Source: Nostoc desertorum CM1-VF14 (GTDB lineage: Bacteria; Cyanobacteriota; Cyanobacteriia; Cyanobacteriales; Nostocaceae). Taken from it: a DNA stretch of 64,000 nucleotides. The stretch's first letter is position 1. The number at the start of each line of letters is the position of its first letter. Both the position numbers and the translations under genes were made by a program. Shown piece by piece: positions 36,058 through 44,905 of the stretch. The notes beneath the pieces are model-generated. The model did no database searches. It was not told the DNA's origin and was given only the letters and a program-made list of their open reading frames with translations. The stretch covers positions 101,426 through 165,425 of the forward strand of contig JAHHHR010000010.1 of NCBI GenBank assembly GCA_019359245.1, in the 5' to 3' direction.

Positions 36058-36626
36058 ATGCCCAACCTGTACATTATCGGCGGTGCAAACGGTTCTGGTA
36101 AAACTACCGCCGCCTTGCAAATCCTTCCCTACTTCCTAGAAGTATTTGAATACGTCAACGCCGATGAAATAGCAGGCGGACTTTCTCCTCCCGGAATCCG
36201 TAGCCAGCCAAGCCGGACGATTAATGTTAGAAGGACTAGAAACTTTGGTGAATGCTGAAGCTGATTTTGATGAGTGAAACAACTTTAGCTGCACGCAACT
36301 TTGCCCGCTTTTTGAGAGAATGTAAAATAAAAGGTTATATTATCAACTTAATTTACTTTTGGTTACAAAGCCCCGAACTAGCGATCGCACGAGTACGCAG
36401 ACGTGTAGAAAGTGGCGGTCACAATATCCCAGAAGCTACTATTCGCCGTCGCTACGAACGCTCAAAAAAGAACTTAATTGAATTATACTTACCTTTGTGC
36501 GATCGCTGGATTGTTTACGATAACTCTAATCCGATTTTGCAGATAATAGCTGAACGCCCTTTAAATCAAAAGCCGATAATTGATTATCCCCAACTATGGA
36601 GCCAAATTATTGCTGATAGAGATTAA
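36058..36626 (+). pseudogene. Zeta-toxin-like P-loop kinase, two frameshifts
   Basis: First part (36058 on): MPNLYIIGGANGSGKTTAA with an intact Walker A, then FEYVNADEIAGGLSP. At about 36187 the expected frame moves: PESVASQAGRLMLEGLETLV can be read in the next frame, as if about five bases were lost. Near 36273 one extra base shifts it again to ETTLAARNFARFLREC, which stays open to 36626 with SPELAIARVRRRVESGGHNI and RRRYERSKKNLIELYLPLCD. The intact protein would have about 190 residues and resembles zeta-toxin/AAA-type small kinases. The start overlaps the stop of a 17-codon upstream frame (TAATG). Confidence 0.75.
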
Positions 36627-36701
36627 GCTCAATTGGGATTTCTAAAAAACTACTCTTGGACGATAGTATAACTGTAGATTCTTCCAATTATCTCATCTAC
36701 C

Positions 36702-37367
36702 ATGCCAAAACAGTCTATAGGTCTTGATAACCAACTCTATAATTACCTTTTATCCGTTTCGCTGCGAGAACCGGAGATTCTTTTGAAGTTGCGCCAAGAA
36801 ACCGCCAGCCATCCCCGAAGTGGAATGCAGATTTCACCAGAACAAGGGCAGTTTATGAGACTTTTGGTGCAGCTTATTGGAGCTAAGAAAACCCTGGAAG
36901 TTGGAGTGTTTACAGGTTATAGCTCACTTTCTGTAGCTTTGGCACTACCGGCTGATGGCAAGATTATCGCTGCTGATGTGAGTGAAGAATTTACTGCGAT
37001 CGCCCGGCGGTATTGGCAAGAAGCCGGGGTTGCCGATAAAATCGATCTACGATTAGCACCAGCTTTAGAAACTTTAGATCAGCTGTTGGCAACTGGACAA
37101 GCCGAGACATTTGATTTTGCTTTTATTGATGCTGATAAAGAAAATTATGATGGATATTATGAGCGATCGCTGAAATTAATTCGTCCAGGTGGATTGATTG
37201 CCATTGATAATGTTTTATGGTCAGGACAAGTTGCTGATCCGCAAAATCAAGATGAAAGCACCCAATCAATTCGGGCACTCAACGAGAAGTTACATCATGA
37301 CGAACGGGTTACTCTCTCTCTTGTCCCCATCGCCGATGGGCTAACTTTAGCTATCAAACGATATTAG
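36702..37367 (+). CDS. Class I SAM-dependent O-methyltransferase (caffeoyl-CoA type)
   Basis: Protein of 221 residues, Methyltransf_3 family. SAM site: [20 protein letters not shown] (motif I) and [10 protein letters not shown]; metal/substrate Asp in [18 protein letters not shown] and [14 protein letters not shown]. Bacterial members methylate catechol-like hydroxyls on phenolic or polyketide compounds in the cytosol with a divalent metal. Stand-alone gene, so the substrate is unknown. ATG 36702. Confidence 0.92.
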   Translation: MPKQSIGLDNQLYNYLLSVSLREPEILLKLRQETASHPRSGMQISPEQGQFMRLLVQLIGAKKTLEVGVFTGYSSLSVALALPADGKIIAADVSEEFTAIARRYWQEAGVADKIDLRLAPALETLDQLLATGQAETFDFAFIDADKENYDGYYERSLKLIRPGGLIAIDNVLWSGQVADPQNQDESTQSIRALNEKLHHDERVTLSLVPIADGLTLAIKRY

Positions 37368-37517
37368 TACAGTTTGATTCCTAATTACTTCTAAATTAGG
37401 ATTTACGCACTGTACAAATGCATTGTGATGTGAATTAACGAGCTTGAGGAAGTTTTCAGGCTTTTCTTAATTATCCTGCGATGCCTACGGCGGTAAACTA
37501 CGTAAATAGACCATGCT

Positions 37518-37550
37518 GTAGGGGCACGGCAATGCCTGCCCTTACCGACG
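37518..37550. repeat. Interspersed GTAGGGGCACGGC palindrome
   Basis: GTAGGGGCACGGCA and TGCCTGCCCTTAC form an imperfect hairpin of the kind found throughout Nostoc genomes; it lies just downstream of purU (minus strand). Confidence 0.45.
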
Positions 37551-37570
37551 TACTTTGCGGCTTTAGCAGA

Positions 37571-38425
37571 TTACTCAAATACCACTGTCCTATTACCATA
37601 GACTAATACACGGTTTTGCAAGTGCGATCGCACCGCTCTTGCTAATACAACTCTCTCCAAATCTTTACCTTTTCTCACCAAATCATCAACTTCATCACGG
37701 TGGCTAACTCGCACCACATCCTGTTCAATAATTGGCCCTGCATCTAAATCAGCAGTGGCATAATGAGCAGTTGCACCAATAATTTTTACACCACGTTCAA
37801 AAGCTCGATGATAAGGGTTTGCTCCGATAAAAGCTGGTAAAAATGAATGATGTATATTAATAATTTGTGGAAATTGACTAATAAAATCTGCACTAACAAT
37901 CTGCATATATTTAGCCAATACAACTAAATCAATTTTGTACTTGCGTAATAATTCTAATTGTTGGGTTTCTTGTTCTGCTTTATTATCTTTATTGATGGGA
38001 ATATGCTGGAATTCAATATTAAATTGCTCTGCAACTACCTTTAAATTAGAATGGTTACTAATAATTAAAGGAATTTCAGCAATAAATTCTTTAGCGCGTT
38101 GTCGCCAAATTAAGTCAAATAAACAATGGTCTTGCCGACTTACCCAAATAGCAATGCGTGGTACTGTATCAGAAAAACGTATTTCCCACTTCGCGCCTAA
38201 TGGTTGAGCGATCGCATTAAATGCAGGGGCAATAAATTCTCGCGGCAAATTAAATCCATCTAACTGCCATTCAATGCGCGTAAGGAATAACCCAGCAGCA
38301 AAGTCTGTATGCTGGTCTGCATGGATAATATTGCCACCATTAGAATAGATGAAATTAGCAAATTTTGCCACCAGTCCCCGTTGATCGGGGCAAGAAATTA
38401 GCAATGTTGCTGTCGGATTTGTCAT
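37571..38425 (-). CDS. purU: Formyltetrahydrofolate deformylase
   Basis: Protein of 284 residues: an N-terminal ACT domain (about 1-85, ATLLISCPDQRGLVAKFANF) and a formyl-transferase fold. Catalytic region: INIHHSFLPAFIGANPYHRA (Asn/His), and GATAHYATADLDAGPIIEQD (catalytic Asp). It hydrolyses 10-formyl-THF to formate and THF, balancing one-carbon pools and feeding purine synthesis; cytosolic. ATG 38425. Divergent from the O-methyltransferase's end; next to the DUF4340 gene on the same strand. Confidence 0.95.
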   Translation of the reverse strand: MTNPTATLLISCPDQRGLVAKFANFIYSNGGNIIHADQHTDFAAGLFLTRIEWQLDGFNLPREFIAPAFNAIAQPLGAKWEIRFSDTVPRIAIWVSRQDHCLFDLIWRQRAKEFIAEIPLIISNHSNLKVVAEQFNIEFQHIPINKDNKAEQETQQLELLRKYKIDLVVLAKYMQIVSADFISQFPQIINIHHSFLPAFIGANPYHRAFERGVKIIGATAHYATADLDAGPIIEQDVVRVSHRDEVDDLVRKGKDLERVVLARAVRSHLQNRVLVYGNRTVVFE

Positions 38426-38451
38426 AATAATATCGCCAGATTTTAAATTAA

Positions 38452-39075
38452 TTATTTGCTGTTTGCCGGAGTCGGTTTAGGAATGGTGAGCGGAGGTAGT
38501 TTCTGACTATTATCTACAGGTTGTTTCCACTCTGATAGTTCCCAATTCACGGCATTTGCAAAATCTGTAGATACCAACAGCACATTTATATTTCCATCAG
38601 GTTTAGTAGCTGGGTCAGCTTGAGCGTACAAGAAACGCCCGTTAAAGTTAGATTTTCCTAAAATAAACTGATGGCTTTGTCGGTTTTTTAGGGTGATATT
38701 AATAGTTGCTTGGGGTTGATCTAGAGCAAATTCTCCAAGCTCTTTTACTGGAGTTGATAAGGTTTGATTGCTATTACCCTTGACCAACAAATCCATCAAA
38801 TAAGAAACAATAGCATCATTTGCTGGGCCTGATATCGGAGATTTAATTACCCACTTAGGGTTACTAGATTCAGGGCTACGTTCCAAATTCAGAGTAAGCT
38901 TTTTTGTTTTAACTGCTAAAGACTGCACATCATCTTCTGCAAAAGAGAAAATTTGCTGCTTTTGCTCCTTCATTTCTTCTCGTACAGTCGCACCCCGAAT
39001 TTCATAGAAGTAAACAAAACTGCCTAAACCCAGCGTTAGCAGTATCAAAATTAAAGTCGTTCTCGGCAATTTCAT
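38452..39075 (-). CDS. DUF4340 domain-containing membrane-anchored protein
   Basis: Protein of 207 residues with an N-terminal transmembrane anchor (about 8-24) and a DUF4340 body: FSFAEDDVQSLAVKTKKLTL, WVIKSPISGPANDAIVSYLM, and FILGKSNFNGRFLYAQ. In many bacteria DUF4340 genes follow Gld-like ABC genes, as here: it is the last gene of the four-gene minus-strand cluster from 42785. Role unknown; probably an extracytoplasmic partner of the exporter. Confidence 0.88.
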   Translation of the reverse strand: MKLPRTTLILILLTLGLGSFVYFYEIRGATVREEMKEQKQQIFSFAEDDVQSLAVKTKKLTLNLERSPESSNPKWVIKSPISGPANDAIVSYLMDLLVKGNSNQTLSTPVKELGEFALDQPQATINITLKNRQSHQFILGKSNFNGRFLYAQADPATKPDGNINVLLVSTDFANAVNWELSEWKQPVDNSQKLPPLTIPKPTPANSK

Positions 39076-39106
39076 TTTTTAATCATTTGTCATTTGTCAT
39101 TTATCA
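39076..39106. repeat. CATTTGT heptamer tandem repeat
   Basis: Three CATTTGT/CATTTAT units in the gap between the DUF4340 and GldG-like genes. Same motif at 40803-40833 and, as ATGACAAATGAC, at 40953-40973, i.e. at all gaps of this cluster. Confidence 0.5.
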
Positions 39107-39144
39107 TTGGCGAAGAGTTAGTATTTATAACTCTTAACTTTCTC

Positions 39145-40815
39145 TTATCGTCGTTTCCACCAGATAATAACTGCGATCGCAAACCCAATTAAAGGTAAAA
39201 GCAACAGAGATGACAATATTAAAAGATTGCCTTGTGCGGTTGTTAGGGTTATCCGACGATTTTTCGGTTCTTTGGGGCGAATGGAGAGGGGTTGTTGATC
39301 TTGTTGACTCAGCCAAGTAACTGAGTTGAGGAATACATCTCCATTTAATTGCTGTTGAAACAAGCCATCGGTGGCGAAATCAGAATTTCCTAAAACCACT
39401 AAACGGGACTCGGTGGTTGTTTGAGATGAGGGAGCGGGGGAAGGAGTCGGAGCAGGGGGAGTGGGGGAAGCCTTGCTTTGAGTGGTTGGTGATGGTAGGG
39501 GTGAAGGTGTCGGTGTAGCTTGAGGAGTGGAAGCAGATTTGGGTGATTGTTTTCTTGTTAAGGCAACGCCCAAGGTTAGAGGCCCTTTGAGGTCTTTACC
39601 CTCATTAAACTCCAACTTTTCGCTTTGGAGGTCGCTTTCTGCCCAGCTGCTGGGATAGGGTTTGGTTCGTAGCAGTGGAGTAGCCTGAACACCAGGCACA
39701 GAGGTAATTTCCAGTGGTTGGGCAACCGGATAAAAAGAATTACCGTTACCGAAATCTTTGGTAATCGGATGTTCTCCATATTCTGTGACTAAGGGTGCAG
39801 CAGGGCCAAGTCCTACCACGCTTTCGCTAGAGATATCGACTGCTAAACGATTATCTAGACGAACACCCCACTCTTGTAGCAAGCTGTCAACTTTGGAATC
39901 GGTATTATGATCAATCATCAGCAGTAAATTACCACCGCGATTAAGATACTCTTGCAAAGCTTTCACTTCGCCTTCAAACAGCCCTCGCTTGGGACCAGCC
40001 ACTATCACTACAGCAGCATCTTGAGGAACTTTAGAAGTTTCTCCTAAATTTAACGGTGACGTTGTGAAATTTTTGTCGCCTAATCCCTGAACCGCTTGTG
40101 ATATCGCACCTTTACCAGCAGAAAGTTGACGTTCGCCATGACCTTGAAGTAAATAAGCTTTGGCTGTGGTTGAACTTGTTAGTTGTTGCAGGCGACTAGT
40201 TAATCTGATTTCTGACAAGCGCTCATTTTGATTTACTGTTTGCACTAATTGCCGTTTATCGCCAGATTCTAGGTAAACTTCTCCGTAATCTTTGACACCA
40301 AACTTTTCTGCAAGTCCTGGTCTAGCTTGCGGGTCGATGTACTCAAATTGAAATTTTGCGCTTTGTCTCTGATAATTTTCAAGCAGTTCTCTGTCTTGGG
40401 GATTTTGGTTAATATCAAACACCCACACTTTAACTGGCTGTGGTAAAACTCTCACCAGTTCCCGTGACTGGGGCGCAAGAGTAAACAATTGACTTTCTGT
40501 TAAGTCTGCCCGCAAGTGATAACGAGTTCCCAAAAAATTAATCAATCCTAAAATTGCCAACACTGCCAAAGTTGCCACCAAGGCATTAGTCCCAGCTTGT
40601 GTAGAACGACGTTTCCACCAACTACTCTGGTAGCTTTGCCATATTACCCCCAACCCACTGATCACAATTCCTGTAATCAAAAATGCTAATGTAATTAGTC
40701 CCCACTGTTCAGAGACTAACCCAATTGTTAAGCCGACAGCAATAAGGAACGGGCCCAACCAAAACAGATATTTCCACAGTTTATTTTTTGCAACTATCTT
40801 CATCTTATTTGTCAT
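39145..40815 (-). CDS. GldG-family ABC-associated extracytoplasmic protein
   Basis: Protein of 556 residues (ATG 40815; ATG 40803 is an alternative). Three N-terminal helices (about 12-95), a large extracytoplasmic domain of the ABC_transp_aux (GldG/IFT52-like) type (LTESQLFTLAPQSRELV, AKAYLLQGHGERQLS, LQEYLNRGGNLLLMIDHNTD), a Pro/Thr/Ser-rich linker (about 430-475) and a C-terminal helix followed by WWKRR. It works with the permease and ATPase encoded upstream. Named after Flavobacterium gliding genes, but in cyanobacteria a gliding role is not shown. Confidence 0.9.
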   Translation of the reverse strand: MTNKMKIVAKNKLWKYLFWLGPFLIAVGLTIGLVSEQWGLITLAFLITGIVISGLGVIWQSYQSSWWKRRSTQAGTNALVATLAVLAILGLINFLGTRYHLRADLTESQLFTLAPQSRELVRVLPQPVKVWVFDINQNPQDRELLENYQRQSAKFQFEYIDPQARPGLAEKFGVKDYGEVYLESGDKRQLVQTVNQNERLSEIRLTSRLQQLTSSTTAKAYLLQGHGERQLSAGKGAISQAVQGLGDKNFTTSPLNLGETSKVPQDAAVVIVAGPKRGLFEGEVKALQEYLNRGGNLLLMIDHNTDSKVDSLLQEWGVRLDNRLAVDISSESVVGLGPAAPLVTEYGEHPITKDFGNGNSFYPVAQPLEITSVPGVQATPLLRTKPYPSSWAESDLQSEKLEFNEGKDLKGPLTLGVALTRKQSPKSASTPQATPTPSPLPSPTTQSKASPTPPAPTPSPAPSSQTTTESRLVVLGNSDFATDGLFQQQLNGDVFLNSVTWLSQQDQQPLSIRPKEPKNRRITLTTAQGNLLILSSLLLLPLIGFAIAVIIWWKRR

Positions 40816-40898
40816 TGGTCATTTGTCTACAAATAGTGACAATTAAAAATATATGCACGAAAATTGAGTGATTAAAAATTAGGTGGATAACTGAATAA

Positions 40899-40967
40899 AT
40901 GGCAACAAAGCGTTTCCAAGAATTACAGGTTTATCAATTATCAGAACAGTTGGCAGATGACAAATGA
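40899..40967 (+). pseudogene. Four-helix-bundle (23S rRNA IVP-like) protein fragment
   Basis: A 22-codon frame MATKRFQELQVYQLSEQLAD then a stop. This is the usual start of the small S23/four-helix-bundle proteins (about 120 residues), cut off where CAAATGAC heptamer repeats begin. It runs against the Gld operon within a 152-base gap. Confidence 0.5.
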
Positions 40968-41780
40968 CTATTGCCTTTGAAAGCGCAGTGCATCAATTGA
41001 TTGAGCAGTGAGAAAGATGCCCAAAAAAATGTAACTAGCAAATAAAATCAAGGCGCTGGTATCAAAAATCCCTTGAATTAAGGTGTTGTAATGTTTCAGT
41101 AACGACAGATAACCTAATGCTTCGCCCACGGGACCAGGGACAATTTTGGCGATTAAATCAATCAATAACAATAATAAAATTACTGCAAAGGTGAAGACGG
41201 CAGACAGAATTGTGCTATCTGTTAATGAAGAAATAAACATTCCTACAGATAAAATTGCTGCTGCTAGCAAGATTAATCCAAAATGACCCAGCAGGGGAAT
41301 TGAGAATGCTATTGGTGGATTTGATCCACTGATGGCGATCGCTTCTAACACTAGCATGGGTAAAACCATCGTAGTAAAAAATGTTAGCACGCCTAATAAC
41401 TTACCTATAGCTACCGCCCAATTGGTGATTGGTGAGGTGGCTAATAGTTCCAAAGTGCCCCGCTTCCGTTCTTCGGCATAGAGTCCCATCGAGAGAATTG
41501 GCAGGATAAATAACAATAGCCAGCCCATGCGATCCAAAAATGCTCGAACAAATTCGTAGGGGACATCTATCGGCGGTGTTGGCACTCCGAGTTGTTGCCC
41601 TTGTGCATCTATGGCCGCGACTCCTAGCAAAATGCCATCTGGCCCTAGCAAAATCATCACGAAAAATAACCCGGCGATGAACCAAAATATGCCTGCGATC
41701 GCATAAGCTAAAGGCGATACAAAATAACTCTGCAACTCTCGGCGATAAATGGCAATAATATTACTCAGCACTACACCCAT
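40968..41780 (-). CDS. ABC-2 type permease, GldF-like
   Basis: Protein of 270 residues with six predicted helices. Typical blocks: NIIAIYRRELQSYFVSPLAY at the start, MGLYAEERKRGTLELLATSP (cytoplasmic coupling helix) and NWAVAIGKLLGVL. The ATG 41780 directly abuts the ATPase stop at 41781, so the two are translationally coupled. It forms the membrane channel of a Gld-type exporter with the GldG-like protein. Confidence 0.92.
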   Translation of the reverse strand: MGVVLSNIIAIYRRELQSYFVSPLAYAIAGIFWFIAGLFFVMILLGPDGILLGVAAIDAQGQQLGVPTPPIDVPYEFVRAFLDRMGWLLLFILPILSMGLYAEERKRGTLELLATSPITNWAVAIGKLLGVLTFFTTMVLPMLVLEAIAISGSNPPIAFSIPLLGHFGLILLAAAILSVGMFISSLTDSTILSAVFTFAVILLLLLIDLIAKIVPGPVGEALGYLSLLKHYNTLIQGIFDTSALILFASYIFLGIFLTAQSIDALRFQRQ

Positions 41781-42785
41781 TTACGCTGCTTCTCCTTCTT
41801 TGTCTGCTGCTAAGTCTACCTCAGTCTCGAAATTCTTTTCTTCTGTGGTTAGTTGCAAGAATACATCTTCTAAGGTAGCGTTTACTCGCCGCAGTTCATG
41901 TAAACCAAAGCCTGCACGCACTAATGTTGCGACAATATCCTTTCCTGGTTCTTTTCCCGGTTGCGATATCACTCGCAGGTAAGCGCGATTTGTCTGCGGT
42001 TGATGACCTCCGGTTGTCGGAATTGATTCTATCAGACTCACACCCGCGACATTTTGCAATACTTGTTTCGCTAGGGCAGCTTCTCCTTCTATCTCTAATT
42101 CATACCCTGAGCCGCCTGTCAACTGAGTCATCAAGTTTTCTGGTGTATTAGTGGCCACAACTTTGCCGCGATTGATGATGGCGACGCGGCTACAAGTCAT
42201 GCTCACTTCTGGCAAAATGTGCGTGGAAAGAATGATTGTGTGAGTACCAGCAAGGCTTTTGATTAAATTCCGCACCTCAATTATTTGTCGAGGATCGAGT
42301 CCAACGGTGGGTTCATCTAAAATGATTGCTGGTGGATCGTGGACGATCGCTTGAGCAATTCCTACCCTTTGACGGTATCCTTTAGAGAGTTTGCGAATAA
42401 TCACCCGCCGCTTATCTTCTAAGTTGCAGCGTTCGATAGCGGCTGTTACCTTGTTGGGGCGATCGCCTGCTGATACTCCCTTAATTCGGGCGACAAAATG
42501 CAAAAATCCCTCCACCGTCATGTCTGGATATAACGGTGGTGTTTCCGGTAAATAACCAATGCGTTGGCGTACAGCTAGGGAATTTTCATGGACATCATAG
42601 CCAGCAATCCGCGCATTTCCATTAGTTGCCGGTAAATAACCAGCCAAAATTCTCATGGTTGTGGTTTTACCAGCGCCATTGGGGCCCAACAAACCTAAAA
42701 TTTCCCCAGGCTCGACGCTAAAAGTGACATCAGTGATCGCTGGGGTGGAACCGTATATTTTACTTAAATGTTCAACTTCGATCAT
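41781..42785 (-). CDS. ABC transporter ATP-binding protein, GldA-like
   Basis: Protein of 334 residues: Walker A GLLGPNGAGKTTTMRIL, Q-loop IGYLPETPPLYPDMTV, signature KLSKGYRQRVGIAQAI (LSKG variant usual in this subfamily), Walker B AIILDEPTVGLDP, switch His ILSTHILPEV; a C-terminal extension (about 225-330) typical of ABC-2 exporters. First gene of the cluster ATPase-permease-GldG-DUF4340. Confidence 0.94.
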   Translation of the reverse strand: MIEVEHLSKIYGSTPAITDVTFSVEPGEILGLLGPNGAGKTTTMRILAGYLPATNGNARIAGYDVHENSLAVRQRIGYLPETPPLYPDMTVEGFLHFVARIKGVSAGDRPNKVTAAIERCNLEDKRRVIIRKLSKGYRQRVGIAQAIVHDPPAIILDEPTVGLDPRQIIEVRNLIKSLAGTHTIILSTHILPEVSMTCSRVAIINRGKVVATNTPENLMTQLTGGSGYELEIEGEAALAKQVLQNVAGVSLIESIPTTGGHQPQTNRAYLRVISQPGKEPGKDIVATLVRAGFGLHELRRVNATLEDVFLQLTTEEKNFETEVDLAADKEGEAA

Positions 42786-42984
42786 CGGTATAGTGGCGAT
42801 CGCAATTTATAGAATACCCAACAATCTTAGATCACGATATTGGGTATGGGGGACTGGCACTAAGATTCGCCGATAATGGGTAAAGTTCCTGAAAATCTAA
42901 CTACCGAGCAAGCTTCTTTACAAGGGTTGGGGAAAAATTAAAGCCTTTCTCCTTGTAAGGCTTTGTTAAAGTGAAACCATCACA
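42786..42984. other. Intergenic region upstream of the Gld-like operon
   Basis: Should hold the operon promoter on the minus strand. No clear motif. AAGCCTTTCTCC and AAGGCTTTG are partly complementary palindromic repeat parts. No gene. Confidence 0.35.
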
Positions 42985-43101
42985 CTCACCGACATCCCGC
43001 CCAGAACTGAAGTTCAGGGCTGATAGCTGAAGTCTACTTAAGTGGACTTTAGCTATGAGACTCAGAATTCATAGAGAATTGTGATTGCGATGTCGGGTGA
43101 G
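42985..43101. mobile_element. Small palindromic element with CTCACC(C)GACATC ends
   Basis: Left CTCACCGACATC (42985-42996) and right GATGTCGGGTGAG (43089-43101) are inverted copies with one extra base. Inside, AGCTGAAGTCTACT and AGTGGACTTTAGCT (43025-43054) form a hairpin, and GAACTGAAGTTC is a further palindrome. No transposase. It may be the remnant end of a larger insertion sequence. Confidence 0.45.
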
Positions 43102-43173
43102 GTTGTGTACACGCCGGATGGGGAGGCGGTGGAATTGCAGGAGATGATGCGGCGGTTTGGGGTGCAGAAGTAA
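43090..43173 (+). pseudogene. Short GC-rich coding remnant
   Basis: The frame MSGEVVYTPDGEAVELQEMM followed by RRFGVQK and a stop reads like the C-terminus of a protein. It starts inside the right end of the palindromic element and is GC-richer than its surroundings. Family not recognised. Confidence 0.3.
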
Positions 43174-43600
43174 ATACTGCTCACTATGTCAACTACCTAT
43201 ATATATAACTACACATATAATTTTCTTATCAAGCAACTAACATATTATTGAATGGTTAAATGGCAGCTATTAACTGTCTTAACTGTCCTTGCATTCTCCT
43301 AAAAATCGTGAAATATTAGAACCATGAAGTGCGCTATCAATAAACTTCAAGCAGCCTCCACCAAAGCATTTGTCATGTTGGACACTTGAAGCCAGCCACT
43401 ATATGTGCTGCTGCAATAATATTCTGCCCAAGTCTAATGTCTTGAGGCGAACGTTATTGTGCGCCCGTTGTCTTTTACGTTGACAAAACCTGCATCTATA
43501 TCCCCATACATAAAAAATCTTTGTGATGATTATCGCATCATTTTTTATGCAAAACAAAGCTTGATCATTTGTTATTTTTGTCTCACGATAGGAGGAAGAT
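43174..43600. other. Intergenic region before the DUF4397 gene
   Basis: No gene seen. AT-rich toward the right; GGAGGAAG just before 43601 is the ribosome binding site of the next gene. Short palindrome GATGATTATCGCATCA near 43523. Confidence 0.35.
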
Positions 43601-44473
43601 ATGTTTCTAACAAGACGATTATTCTTAGGTGCTTTGACATTATCTTTAATTAGTTTGACTAGTTATCCATACAAAGGTTTAGCCTATTCTCAACTATCTA
43701 CAGAGCCTTCACAAAAATTGCCCACTGGAAGCCTAAGCCTACTAGATTCTCTTCTAAACCCTTATAGATGCCCTGCCAAATTAAGAGTTATTAACGCTGC
43801 GGTTCCTACTGCATCACCAGTTGATGTGATTGTCAACGGTCAAAAAGTTTTGGAGAATGTAGATTTTCGTCAAGCTAGTAAATATGTAAATGTAATACCA
43901 GGAAATATTAATGTACGTTTTGTGCAATCTGGTACTTCCAGTACAATTGCTTCTAGAACCTTTACAGGAGCGCCTAATAGTGCTTATACAGTAGCGATCA
44001 CAGGAACACTACAAGGTCCCTCAGGTCAACCATTATTTAATCAATCACCCTTTGTGATTCCAGAGGATTTAACACAGCCTAATCCAGGTAAATTTAAAGG
44101 ACGTTGGTATCGCTTTTCGGAAACTAGCGCTGTTATAGATTTCCGTATTAGCAAATCCTCTAGCCCAAATGTGGATGAAACTCGTATCACAGACCTAACA
44201 CCCAAAACTGCTATTCCTTACCCAGAACTTACGGCTGGTACATATAACTTCAATCCAGTTCTACCTGACCAATTTGACCCATTGATCAATAATGCCTTCA
44301 ACCCACCAATCACAGTAGAAGTTGCGAATCAACAAGTCCCGGAAGGAGTCATTTTTGATGTAATTGCTACAGGTAATGGCTTAGGACAAGCACCTAACTC
44401 ACTGCTACTCACAACTGCCTCAACACAAACAGCGCCTCCTAATGCCAATGGGTGTTATCAGATTGTGCAGTAA
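43601..44473 (+). CDS. Secreted DUF4397 domain protein
   Basis: Protein of 290 residues. The signal peptide is clear: MFLTRRLFLGALTLSLISL, with a probable cleavage near residue 28-30 (GLAYS). The mature part has a DUF4397 (immunoglobulin-like) repeat: KLRVINAAVPTASPVDVIVN, NVIPGNINVRFVQSGT, NSAYTVAITGTL, then a second beta-rich segment. The cysteines at the two ends (CPAKL and NGCYQIVQ) could form a disulfide. Exported to the periplasm or surface; function unknown. Strong GGAGG site upstream of ATG 43601. Confidence 0.88.
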   Translation: MFLTRRLFLGALTLSLISLTSYPYKGLAYSQLSTEPSQKLPTGSLSLLDSLLNPYRCPAKLRVINAAVPTASPVDVIVNGQKVLENVDFRQASKYVNVIPGNINVRFVQSGTSSTIASRTFTGAPNSAYTVAITGTLQGPSGQPLFNQSPFVIPEDLTQPNPGKFKGRWYRFSETSAVIDFRISKSSSPNVDETRITDLTPKTAIPYPELTAGTYNFNPVLPDQFDPLINNAFNPPITVEVANQQVPEGVIFDVIATGNGLGQAPNSLLLTTASTQTAPPNANGCYQIVQ

Positions 44474-44696
44474 GTAATATCAACTTAGTGAGGCATTTTT
44501 AGCCATAGGAATCAATCTTATTTAATTTTTGAAATAACTGTATAACTATTGAAGCGGAAGCGGCTGATTCAATCAGACCCGCTTCAGTAGTTATTAATGT
44601 GACTGCCAACCAACTGACCACATCGCCGTTGCAGTTACTCTAATTACTGCTTGTTTGGGATTGAGTGCAGACATTTATCTTGCATATATTTTGTTA

Positions 44697-44731
44697 GGAG
44701 AGAGCAGTTGCCGACAGCAACTGCTCTCTCC
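44697..44731. terminator. Perfect 15-bp hairpin
   Basis: GGAGAGAGCAGTTGC (44697-44711) pairs exactly with GCAACTGCTCTCTCC (44717-44731) around loop CGACA. It is 224 bases downstream of the DUF4397 gene with no T-run after it. Could be a terminator, a processing site or a small RNA element. Confidence 0.5.
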
Positions 44732-44841
44732 CTTTGAGAATAATTATCATTTGTATGAACTGTATATTTTATTCTCTGGAAGGAAGTCCCTCACGAAAAA
44801 CTTCCTAACCCCCAATTCATCGCGGGAAGGGGGAAAATTCA

Positions 44842-44870
44842 AAATCTCTCTCCTAAAAGGAGAGAGATTT
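44842..44870. terminator. Hairpin between convergent genes
   Basis: AAATCTCTCTCCT pairs with AGGAGAGAGATTT around AAA, giving a 13-bp stem with A/T-rich feet. It lies 36 bases past the end of flv1 (minus strand) and can serve both strands. The rest of 44474-44905 shows no gene. Confidence 0.55.
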
Positions 44871-44905
44871 CGAGAGAGGTTTTGCAGATACCCTAAAAAG
44901 TCAGA

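Noticed and set aside
36005..36058. 17-codon frame MTKSQPQSSAQLELPLE before the zeta-toxin-like gene
   Set aside because: It overlaps the next start (TAATG) and could be a leader peptide, but nothing else supports translation; mentioned only with the pseudogene.
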